Assembly (NCBI GenBank): GCA_002414505.1
Contig: DHZF01000035.1
Coordinates: 758 to 8,819, forward strand
DNA from: Hyphomonas sp. UBA5111
Lineage (GTDB): Bacteria > Pseudomonadota > Alphaproteobacteria > Caulobacterales > Hyphomonadaceae
Length of the DNA: 8,062 bases
Reading direction: 5' to 3'
Shown here: in pieces, positions 1 through 6,405 of the stretch
Layout: the number at the start of each line of letters is the position of its first letter
How positions within the stretch are numbered: the stretch's first letter is position 1
Translations under genes and position numbers: made by a program
Notes under the pieces: generated by a model
Seen by the model: only the letters and a program-made list of their open reading frames with translations
Told to the model about the DNA's origin: nothing
The model's database searches: none

Positions 1-53
1 CATTGATTAACCAGAATTCCACGGCAAATTTGACGTTTTAGAGACAAGGCCCG

Positions 54-82
54 TTGACCCGATATTAACCTTCAGACACTAT
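54..82 (+). promoter_or_regulatory. Candidate nrdA promoter
   Basis: A -35-like TTGACC lies at 54-59. It is followed after 17 bp by CACTAT at 77-82, inside the first NrdR box. The -10 match is weak. An alternative reading uses CTATATC (79-85), which resembles the alphaproteobacterial -10 element but sits too far from TTGACC. The same arrangement (a TTG-type hexamer, 17 bp, then CACTAT inside an NrdR box) recurs upstream of nrdB, which is the main support. NrdR binding would then cover the -10 region. The exact transcription start cannot be fixed from sequence. Confidence 0.4.
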
Positions 83-91
83 ATCTAGTGT
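76..91 (+). promoter_or_regulatory. NrdR box 1 of nrdA
   Basis: The sequence ACACTATATCTAGTGT is a near-perfect match to the NrdR box consensus (acaCwAtATaTwGtg), with exact inverted arms ACACTA/TAGTGT. NrdR is the nucleotide-sensing repressor of ribonucleotide reductase genes and binds pairs of such boxes. The box lies 82 bp upstream of the nrdA start codon and overlaps the likely -10 region, which fits repression. Confidence 0.88.
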
Positions 92-106
92 CAGGAACGG
101 GGTTGA

Positions 107-122
107 GAGCAATATCTGGCTT
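107..122 (+). promoter_or_regulatory. NrdR box 2 of nrdA
   Basis: A weaker box with core CAATATCTGG matches the core of box 1 (CTATATCTAG) at 8 of 10 positions. Its offset is exactly 31 bp, about three helical turns, so both boxes face the same side of the DNA. Paired boxes 31-32 bp apart are the usual NrdR arrangement. On its own this match would be unconvincing; the spacing makes it likely. Confidence 0.68.
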
Positions 123-173
123 TCAGGGGCTTCCGGACCTATATGTTTCTATTGAATCTGGAGGGCTGCTCTA

Positions 174-2042
174 ATGTCTGCAACCGAGGCCAAAACTGTG
201 TCTAAATCTGCGCTGCGCAAGGGAAAGCCCAAGGCCGGGGTGGAAGGCCTGCTTCGTGTTGTTGAAGGCAGCCCGATCGTGATGGATCCATCGCGCGATT
301 CCCTTCTGACGGAATTTGGCAAGAAGACCCTTCAGGACCGCTATCTGCTGCCCGGAGAATCCTATCAGGATATGTTTGCGCGCGTCTCGCTGGCCTTCGC
401 GGACGACACCGAGCACGCCCAGCGCCTGTACGACTATATGTCCAAGCTCTGGTTCATGCCTGCGACGCCTGTTCTCTCGAACGGTGGCGCGGCCCGCGGC
501 CTGCCCATTTCCTGCTTCCTGAACCAGGTTGGCGATTCGCTGGACGATATCGTCGAGACCTGGACCGAGAATGTCTGGCTCGCTTCCAATGGCGGTGGCA
601 TCGGCACCTATTGGGGCAATGTCCGCTCGATCGGCGAGAAGGTCGGTCAGAACGGCCAGACGTCCGGCATCATCCCGTTCATCCGCGTCATGGACTCGCT
701 CACGCTGGCCATCAGCCAGGGCTCGCTGCGCCGGGGTTCGGCTGCTTGCTATATCGACGTGCACCATCCGGAAATCGAGGAGTTCCTCGAAATCCGCAAG
801 GCGTCCGGCGACTTCAACCGGAAATCCCTGAACCTGCACCACGGCATCAACATCACTGATGACTTCATGGACGCGGTGAAGAAGGATGAGGATTACGGCC
901 TCATCAGCCCGAAATCGAAGGAAGTGATCCGCACGATCAACGCCCGGAAGCTGTGGCAGAAGATTCTCGAGCTGCGCATGCAGACGGGCGAGCCGTACCT
1001 GCTGTTCACCGATACGGTGAACAATGCGATGCCGGCCCACCAGCGCAAGCTGGGCCTGAAGGTCACCCAGTCGAATCTCTGTTCCGAAATCACCCTGCCA
1101 ACCGGCGTCGACCATGCCGGCCAGGACCGCACCGCTGTGTGCTGCCTGTCTTCGGTCAATGCCGAGAAGTATCTGGAATGGTCCAAGGACGAGACCTTCA
1201 TCGAAGACATCTTCCGCTTCCTGGACAATGTGCTTGAAGACTTCATCGAACGCGCGCCGCCGGAAATGGCCCGCGCGGTCTATTCCGCCAAGCGCGAGCG
1301 CTCGGTCGGTCTCGGCCTGATGGGCTTCCACTCCTTCCTGCAGACGATGAACGTGCCGCTGGAAAGTGCCATGTCGAAAGTCTGGAACGAGAAGATGTTC
1401 AAGCACATCCGTCAGGGCGCTGATGCCGCTTCGGTCAAGCTCGCCAAGGAGCGGGGCCCCTGTGAGGATGCCCGTGACGTCGGCATGATGGCCCGTTTCA
1501 GCCACAAGATGGCTGTCGCGCCGACCGCGTCGATTTCCATTATCTGTGGCGGTACCTCGGCCGGCATCGAGCCGATCCCGGCAAACGTCTACACACACAA
1601 GACGCTGTCTGGCTCCTTCACGGTGAAGAACCAGCAGCTCCAGCGCCTGCTGGCCAGCAAGGATATGGACACGGACGAGGTCTGGACCTCAATTCTCGAG
1701 CATGAAGGCTCCATCCAGCATCTCGAATGCCTGGACGAGCACGAGAAGTCTGTCTTCAAGACGGCGTTCGAAATTGACCAGCGCTGGATCATCGAACTGG
1801 CTGCCGACCGTACGCCTTATATCTGCCAGTCGCAGTCCCTGAACCTGTTCCTTCCGGGCGACATCGCCAAATGGGATCTTCACATGCTGCATTGGACAGC
1901 TTGGGAGCGCGGGCTCAAATCGCTCTATTATTGTCGCTCCAAATCGGTACAGCGCGCGGCTTTTGCCGGGTCTGAAAAGGCGGAAGTCCTGAAAATGGAC
2001 ACCCCGAACACCGATTATGATGAATGTCTTGCCTGTCAGTAG
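174..2042 (+). CDS. nrdA: Ribonucleoside-diphosphate reductase, alpha (large) subunit, class Ia
   Basis: The 622-residue protein is the catalytic subunit that reduces ribonucleoside diphosphates to deoxyribonucleotides in the cytoplasm, together with NrdB (start of its gene at 7500). Expected active-site residues are visible. C114 in SCFLN and C324 in CCLSS form the redox pair. N301, C303 and E305 lie in NLCSE, where C303 is the thiyl-radical cysteine. Y585/Y586 in SLYYC are the radical-transfer tyrosines. The C-terminal C618/C621 in CLACQ form the thioredoxin/glutaredoxin-reduced pair, spaced CX2C rather than the CX4C of E. coli. The protein is about 140 residues shorter than E. coli NrdA (761). 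The conserved core begins near residue 35, so there is no room for the N-terminal ATP-cone that senses dATP. Start choice: GGAGGG at 160-165 lies 8 nt before the ATG. NrdR boxes precede the gene and an intrinsic terminator follows it. Confidence 0.96.
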   Translation: MSATEAKTVSKSALRKGKPKAGVEGLLRVVEGSPIVMDPSRDSLLTEFGKKTLQDRYLLPGESYQDMFARVSLAFADDTEHAQRLYDYMSKLWFMPATPVLSNGGAARGLPISCFLNQVGDSLDDIVETWTENVWLASNGGGIGTYWGNVRSIGEKVGQNGQTSGIIPFIRVMDSLTLAISQGSLRRGSAACYIDVHHPEIEEFLEIRKASGDFNRKSLNLHHGINITDDFMDAVKKDEDYGLISPKSKEVIRTINARKLWQKILELRMQTGEPYLLFTDTVNNAMPAHQRKLGLKVTQSNLCSEITLPTGVDHAGQDRTAVCCLSSVNAEKYLEWSKDETFIEDIFRFLDNVLEDFIERAPPEMARAVYSAKRERSVGLGLMGFHSFLQTMNVPLESAMSKVWNEKMFKHIRQGADAASVKLAKERGPCEDARDVGMMARFSHKMAVAPTASISIICGGTSAGIEPIPANVYTHKTLSGSFTVKNQQLQRLLASKDMDTDEVWTSILEHEGSIQHLECLDEHEKSVFKTAFEIDQRWIIELAADRTPYICQSQSLNLFLPGDIAKWDLHMLHWTAWERGLKSLYYCRSKSVQRAAFAGSEKAEVLKMDTPNTDYDECLACQ

Positions 2043-2073
2043 GGCTTCAACCCGAAATTGCGCACAAAAATTG

Positions 2074-2102
2074 GCCGGCATCCTGGGGGGTGCCGGCTTT
2101 TT
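2074..2102 (+). terminator. Intrinsic terminator after nrdA
   Basis: A 10-bp stem pairs 2074-2083 with 2088-2097, with one G-U pair, a TGGG loop and a GC-rich base (GCCGGCA/TGCCGGC). It is followed directly by TTTTT at 2098-2102. It begins 31 nt after the nrdA stop. A run of five A at 2066-2070 lies upstream of the stem, so it could also act on the opposite strand. It should end nrdA transcription before the envelope genes and so isolates nrdA from nrdB. Confidence 0.9.
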
Positions 2103-2398
2103 GTCGCGATTCGGGAGAGGGGAGAGGCGCGTGATTAAGGCAATTTCGACCGAAAACGCTGCATGATTTCCCTAGTTTTTACAGTTGGTTAACGACGGAA
2201 AAAAACGGAAATCCGGCCATTTTCCCCCTAAAAAACATAATTTTACCGGGTTCTGGAACAAACTCTACAGAGGCGAGTTTTGGAGACATGTATTAATGCA
2301 ATTTGACCGATTGGCGTTTGGGACGCGCGAGTTCTTTATGCTAAGTTAAGCGTCGAGCGGTCTAATCCTTGAATAAGTTATCGTTCAGGGATGAAGGC
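2103..2398. other. AT-rich non-coding stretch upstream of the envelope gene pair
   Basis: About 300 nt carry no credible open frame. The stretch is visibly more AT-rich than the flanking genes, with A runs near 2199-2205 and 2231-2236 and GTTAAC near 2188. It must hold the promoter for the gene at 2399, because the nrdA terminator lies just upstream. TTGACC at 2303-2308 and TTGGGA at 2318-2323 are -35-like, and TATGCT at 2338-2343 is -10-like, but no pair has good spacing, so I do not call a promoter. I found no NrdR box and no strong hairpin here. Confidence 0.55.
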
Positions 2399-3268
2399 AT
2401 GAGAGGTATAAGGCAGATGGTGTTTGCAATTTCTTCCGCAGTCATCACGATGGCGTGTCAGGGATGCGTATCGACGTCTCCCCATGATCAGGTCCGTGCC
2501 GAGCCGATCGCCCCTCCGACATTAGGCATGCAGCTCGCTGCGCCTGCCAGCTATGCACCCAATTCAGGTGCGACCGTTCCGAGCACGGCCTCTGTCCATG
2601 TTTTCAGCGCCCAGTCTGCTCGGTTCAGCGGTGTGCCACTTGATGCCACGAACACGGTCGCAGCCCAGCTGCTCGTGGATCAGCCAGTTGATTACCGGTC
2701 TGCCCCGGCAGCAGAGTACACTGTGCCCAACAACACGCGTGTGGATTGGGGCAATAGCGAAGCCCTCGTCGCCGTTGCGGCAGAGCGCAGCCGGTCCGCC
2801 CTCTCACGACCTGGCCGCATTGAAAAGGATATCGCGGCGGAGATTGCCATCTCTGCGCCAAGGGAAGTCACTGGCCTGAAATTCGATGTTGGCGTAGCGC
2901 CGCGCATCGCCGTGCGGGAAGAGGGCGAAATCCTCACGCGCCGCGTCGGGGGTGAAGTCCGGATTGGTCAGGATTTTGATCTGCTGGACCGCAATGGCCA
3001 ACCGCAGGGCTGGTACATCTTTGCGGGCGCCGACGGTGAAGCCCTTGTCTGGGATGCCGATGCCAGCGGATTCCGTCCAAGCTTGGGTGACATGTCCCTG
3101 ACAGACCAGGTCACAGTGGGTGACCTCCAGGCGGGCGTTTCCGTACAGCGCGGCGGCGGCGAACTGTCGCTCAGCTATATCCGCCGCGAAGTGAAATATT
3201 CTGACCGGAATGTCAGCATCAGCGAGACTGAAGATTTCGCAGGTGTTAGTTTCACGATGCGCCGTTAA
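2399..3268 (+). CDS. Exported protein of unknown function with an LpxR-like C-terminal segment
   Basis: The function is not recognised. The 289-residue protein opens with a basic stretch (MRGIRQ) and a hydrophobic segment to about residue 20, so it is probably exported. Cysteines at 20 and 23 lie near the end of that segment, but neither has a canonical lipobox. Residues ~30-130 are rich in Ala, Pro and Ser and look like a linker. Residues ~160-289 alternate like beta strands and resemble the C-terminal part of the LpxR-like protein encoded next. Shared pieces are an FDVG/TDFG motif, RIG.D, GWYIFAGADG versus GGYFFVGVDG, an identical VGDLQAGV, and a closing S-x-x-x-R. The N-terminal catalytic region of that family is absent. 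Start choice: ATG 2399 has AGGG at 2387-2390, 8 nt upstream. A TTG at 2369 would give a longer frame but puts ten extra residues before the signal. The stop is 16 nt before the next gene, so the two are probably one operon. Confidence 0.82.
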   Translation: MRGIRQMVFAISSAVITMACQGCVSTSPHDQVRAEPIAPPTLGMQLAAPASYAPNSGATVPSTASVHVFSAQSARFSGVPLDATNTVAAQLLVDQPVDYRSAPAAEYTVPNNTRVDWGNSEALVAVAAERSRSALSRPGRIEKDIAAEIAISAPREVTGLKFDVGVAPRIAVREEGEILTRRVGGEVRIGQDFDLLDRNGQPQGWYIFAGADGEALVWDADASGFRPSLGDMSLTDQVTVGDLQAGVSVQRGGGELSLSYIRREVKYSDRNVSISETEDFAGVSFTMRR

Positions 3269-3284
3269 CTGTTAATCAGAGCCC

Positions 3285-4316
3285 ATGCAGGCTCGATTCA
3301 CACCCATTCAAGCTGCGGCCCTCGTCGCAGCTTTTTTATATGTCCCAACCGCTGATGCGCAGGTCGATCAACCGACCGTGCCGCCCAAGCCGGCCGTCGT
3401 GTCCTTTTCAACTGAAAACGACTTCTTCGGAGGGGGGACAGACCGCAATTATTCCAACGGTCTTCGTATCGAACGCGTGTCGGGCGCCGACAATGTCCAT
3501 CCGGGTCTGAAATGGGTCGCTGACCGTCTGCCCTGGCTCGATCTGGATCGTACGGAACTCCGGCAGGGCTTTGCCCTTTCGCACGCCATCTTCACGCCGG
3601 AAGACATCCAGTCGTTTACCCCGGACCCTACAGATCGCCCCTATGCCGCCTGGCTGGCCCTGTCATCGACCGTGGCCGCCAGTAGCGAGAACACGCAGGA
3701 TACTTTGCAGGTCAATCTCGGCGTCGTGGGCCCATCGGCCGCGGGCGAATTCGTCCAGAACACCTGGCACGAAATCATCGGCGTGGCGACGGCGAAGGGA
3801 TGGGATCACCAGCTCAAGGATGAGCCCGGCATCGAAATCATCGCGCAGCGTATGCAGATGTTCGACGGGCCGGATTTACCTCTGGGCCTGGAGACCGATT
3901 TCGGAGCCCACCTCGGCGTCGCGCTCGGAAATGTCCGGACCTATGGATCGACCGGCCTGACGGCGCGGATCGGGTGGGATCTGAATTCGAGCTTCGGTCC
4001 GCCGCGCATTCGTCCGGCCCTGTCCGGGGCAGGGGAGTTCGTGCCCGGCACGCCTGAAGATCCATTGGGCGGATACTTCTTTGTAGGTGTGGATGGCCGG
4101 GCCGTGGCGCGCGACATGTTCCTCGATGGCAATCTCTGGCGTGATGGCCCGAGCGTGGAAGATCGTCGGCCCATAGTCGGCGACCTGCAGGCCGGGGTCG
4201 CCGTGCATTATCGCAGCGTGCAACTGGCCTTCACCTTCGTGAACCGGACCGAGGAATTCATTCGGCAGGACGGCCCGCAACGCTTCGGCGCGCTGTCGAT
4301 TAGCATCTCCCGCTAA
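3285..4316 (+). CDS. LpxR-family (DUF2219) outer-membrane lipid A deacylase-like protein
   Basis: The 343-residue protein has a signal peptide that is probably cleaved after ADA at residue 25. The mature protein begins with the family's hallmark region: FSTENDFF (41-48) carrying N45-D46, then DRNYSNG (53-59) carrying S57. Further family motifs are DRPYAAW (117-123) and NTWHEIIG (159-166) followed by GWDHQL (172-177). In Salmonella LpxR, a calcium-dependent outer-membrane beta barrel, corresponding Asn, Asp, Ser and His residues form the site that removes the 3'-acyloxyacyl group of lipid A. I therefore expect N45, D46, S57 and H162 to be the equivalents, although the His assignment is by eye. 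The length fits a full 12-strand barrel. The C-terminus ends SISISR rather than in the common Phe. The ATG has only a weak ribosome site (AGAG). Its upstream neighbour shares its C-terminal pattern. The substrate could be another lipid; deacylase activity is inferred from family. Confidence 0.85.
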   Translation: MQARFTPIQAAALVAAFLYVPTADAQVDQPTVPPKPAVVSFSTENDFFGGGTDRNYSNGLRIERVSGADNVHPGLKWVADRLPWLDLDRTELRQGFALSHAIFTPEDIQSFTPDPTDRPYAAWLALSSTVAASSENTQDTLQVNLGVVGPSAAGEFVQNTWHEIIGVATAKGWDHQLKDEPGIEIIAQRMQMFDGPDLPLGLETDFGAHLGVALGNVRTYGSTGLTARIGWDLNSSFGPPRIRPALSGAGEFVPGTPEDPLGGYFFVGVDGRAVARDMFLDGNLWRDGPSVEDRRPIVGDLQAGVAVHYRSVQLAFTFVNRTEEFIRQDGPQRFGALSISISR

Positions 4317-4379
4317 GCCCTGATTTCCCTCGCGGCTGTCTTGCGCCTCTTCCGGCCTCGTCGCACAGTGGCTGAAAAG

Positions 4380-4410
4380 GGCACGCAGGAACGTGCCGGC
4401 ACGGGAGGAA
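4380..4410 (+). repeat. Repeated GGCACG/CGTGCC elements in the alkyl sulfatase leader
   Basis: GGCACG occurs at 4380-4385 and 4398-4403, with its complement CGTGCC at 4392-4397. The last two form a perfect 12-bp palindrome (CGTGCCGGCACG). The first two can form a 6-bp hairpin with a 6-nt loop. Read another way, GGCACGCAGGAA (4380-4391) and GGCACGGGAGGAA (4398-4410) are imperfect direct repeats 18 nt apart, and the second contains the ribosome binding site. The position supports an operator or a translational control hairpin, but the role is inferred. Confidence 0.5.
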
Positions 4411-4413
4411 ATT

Positions 4414-6399
4414 ATGCGAATTCTTTGTGGCGTGGCTGCGGCCATATTGCTGGCGGCCTGTTCTCCAGGCTCAGAGAGTGATGCGCCGGATCCTGCCGCC
4501 AAGGCCCCACCCATCGGAGAAGCGACGGAGGTGACCCGCGCGGCGAATGCGGCCGTGGCCGAGCGCCTGCCGCTGGAAGAGACATCCGATTTTGTCGACG
4601 CAACGCGCGGCTTGCTGGCCCAGCTGAAGCAGGACGCGATCACGGACGCGGAAGGCAATGTCGTCTGGCAGGTCAGCCGCCGGGATTTCATTGCAGGCGA
4701 CAGCCCTGACACGGTGAACCCGTCACTCTGGCGGCAGGAACGGCTGAACTCCGAGCACGGCCTGTTCGAGGTGATGGACGGTATCTATCAGGTGCGAGGC
4801 TACGACCTTGCCGTCATGTCGGTGATCCGGGGTGACACCGGTTGGATCATCGTGGACCCGCTGCTCAGCCAGGAAACGGCCGCTGCGGCGCTGGGCCTTG
4901 TAAACGACACACTCGGCGACCGCCCGGTGACCGGCGTGATCTACACCCATTCGCATGGTGACCATTTTGGCGGCGTGCGCGGGGTGATTGACGAGGCTGA
5001 CATTGAGGCGCGGGGCGTGCCGGTGCTGGCGCCCGTCGGTTTTACGGAATCTGCCGTGGCCGAGAATTTGCTCGCGGGAAACTATATGAGCCGCCGGGCG
5101 GTGCTGATGTTCGGCAACACGCTGCCCAGCGGGCCGACGGGTCAGGTGGGCGTGGGGCTTGGACCCGCCTTGTCTCAGGGCACGATCGGCCTGATCGAGC
5201 CGACGGAAGAGGTACCCGGCCGGGGCACAATTCGCGTGATTGATGGCGTGACATTCGAATTCATCGACGCGGCCGGCACGGAGGCACCGGCAGAATTCAT
5301 GTTTTATCTGCCGGACTTCAACGCGCTGTGTACCGCAGAAGTCGCCACGGCCACCTTCCACAATGCGCTCACCCTGCGCGGCGCGAAGGTCCGCGACCTG
5401 CTGGAATGGAGCCGGGTGATCGATTATGTGCTGACCGAATATGGCGAGCGCTCGGATGTCGTGTTCGCGTCGCATCACTGGCCGACCTTCGGGCAGGAGA
5501 ATGTCGAGACCTTCCTGCGCGGCCAGCGGGATATCTATCGGTACACGCACGACCAGACCGTGCGGCGCGCCAATCGCGGGGAAACCCAGTTCGAGATTGC
5601 AGAAGATCTGGCCGAGCCGACTGTCCAGTCCGAGCATTTCGACACGCGCGGGTATTACGGCACGCTGAACCACAATGCGAAGGCCGTCTATCAGGGCTAT
5701 TTCGGATGGTGGGATGGCGTTCCTGCCACGTTCAATGCCCATCCGCTGGAAGCAAAAGCCAGCCGGTTCATCAAGGCCGTCGGGGGAGAGGATGCGGCGC
5801 TGGCCATCGGGCAGGAAGCCTTCGATGAGGGCGACTATCGCTGGGCCGCCGAAGTGCTGAACTATGCGGTGTTTGCCAATCCCGAAAATCAGGCGGCGCG
5901 GGACTGGCTGGCGGCAAGCTACGAGCAAATGGGGTTTCAGGCCGAGAGCGGCGCTTGGCGCGACTTCTATCTGACGGGCGCGCAGGAATTGCGGAATGGG
6001 CTGGCCGATGCGGGCGCAGTGCGTACCCGCAGTCGGGAGTTCGTCGAGGGTGTGCCGACGATTGAATTGTTCAATGCGCTGGCGGTGCGGTATGCGCCGG
6101 AGAAACTCAGCCGGGACCCGTTCGAGCTGAACTTCCGCTTCACGGATACCGAAGAGCATTTCGTGATTGACGTCGGCAATGCCACGGCATTCCCGCGTCC
6201 GGGGGTGCAGTCTGAGGGAGCGGTGGCGACCCTCACCCTGTCCCGCGACGCCTTCAACGATCTGATCCTCCAGACTCGCAGCTTTCGGGAGATCGCGGCG
6301 GCGGGGGAGGCAAATCTCGAAGGGGACCCGACCGCACTGCTCGCCTGGTTCACGGCGCTGGAAACGCCCGACTTCTGGTTCAATGTCGTCGAGCCCTGA
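4414..6399 (+). CDS. Alkyl sulfatase (SdsA1-type, metallo-beta-lactamase fold), predicted lipoprotein
   Basis: The 661-residue protein belongs to the zinc-dependent type III sulfatases, which hydrolyse sulfate esters of alkyl chains such as dodecyl sulfate to alcohol and sulfate. The N-terminus has a hydrophobic segment and a lipobox LAAC with C16 as the lipid-modified cysteine, so it is probably membrane-anchored and periplasmic or outer-membrane facing. The metal motif THSHGDH (178-184) supplies H179, H181, D183 and H184. E290 (GTEAPAE), E309 (TAEV) and H354 (SHHWP) match the remaining SdsA1 ligands with the same mutual spacing. The catalytic domain runs to ~430. The alkyl sulfatase dimerisation domain covers ~425-560 (YFGWWDG at 429-435), and an SCP2-like C-terminal domain spans ~565-661. 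Start choice: GGGAGGA at 4403-4409 precedes ATG 4414 and the lipobox follows at the right distance; GTG 4393 is disfavoured. The 97-nt gap to the upstream gene allows its own promoter. The natural substrate is unknown. Confidence 0.93.
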   Translation: MRILCGVAAAILLAACSPGSESDAPDPAAKAPPIGEATEVTRAANAAVAERLPLEETSDFVDATRGLLAQLKQDAITDAEGNVVWQVSRRDFIAGDSPDTVNPSLWRQERLNSEHGLFEVMDGIYQVRGYDLAVMSVIRGDTGWIIVDPLLSQETAAAALGLVNDTLGDRPVTGVIYTHSHGDHFGGVRGVIDEADIEARGVPVLAPVGFTESAVAENLLAGNYMSRRAVLMFGNTLPSGPTGQVGVGLGPALSQGTIGLIEPTEEVPGRGTIRVIDGVTFEFIDAAGTEAPAEFMFYLPDFNALCTAEVATATFHNALTLRGAKVRDLLEWSRVIDYVLTEYGERSDVVFASHHWPTFGQENVETFLRGQRDIYRYTHDQTVRRANRGETQFEIAEDLAEPTVQSEHFDTRGYYGTLNHNAKAVYQGYFGWWDGVPATFNAHPLEAKASRFIKAVGGEDAALAIGQEAFDEGDYRWAAEVLNYAVFANPENQAARDWLAASYEQMGFQAESGAWRDFYLTGAQELRNGLADAGAVRTRSREFVEGVPTIELFNALAVRYAPEKLSRDPFELNFRFTDTEEHFVIDVGNATAFPRPGVQSEGAVATLTLSRDAFNDLILQTRSFREIAAAGEANLEGDPTALLAWFTALETPDFWFNVVEP

Positions 6400-6405
6400 G
6401 GCTGG

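Noticed and set aside
154..158. GAATC (CcrM methylation site) in the nrdA leader as a cell-cycle switch
   Set aside because: GANTC motifs also occur inside genes in the window at about chance frequency, so a single site is no evidence.
171..1598. 475-codon open frame antisense to nrdA
   Set aside because: It mirrors nrdA, whose active-site motifs are unmistakable. Long antisense frames are expected in GC-rich genes, and the translation resembles no family I recognise.
2369..2398. TTG start ten codons upstream for the unknown exported protein
   Set aside because: It would place ten extra residues before the signal-like segment, whereas ATG 2399 has AGGG at a good distance.
3265..3275. Two TTAA motifs after the first envelope gene as a CtrA site
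   Set aside because: The spacing is 3 nt, while the CtrA site needs 7 nt between the TTAA halves.
4393..4413. GTG start seven codons upstream for the alkyl sulfatase
   Set aside because: The clear ribosome site GGGAGGA at 4403-4409 serves ATG 4414, and the lipobox spacing fits that start.
3876..4712. 278-codon minus-strand frame spanning the end of the LpxR-like gene and the start of the sulfatase gene
   Set aside because: It covers parts of two well-supported genes and their leader, and shows no recognisable motif.
4723..6159. 478-codon open frame antisense to the alkyl sulfatase gene
   Set aside because: It is a shadow of a gene with complete metal-site motifs on the plus strand, with no domain recognised in its translation.
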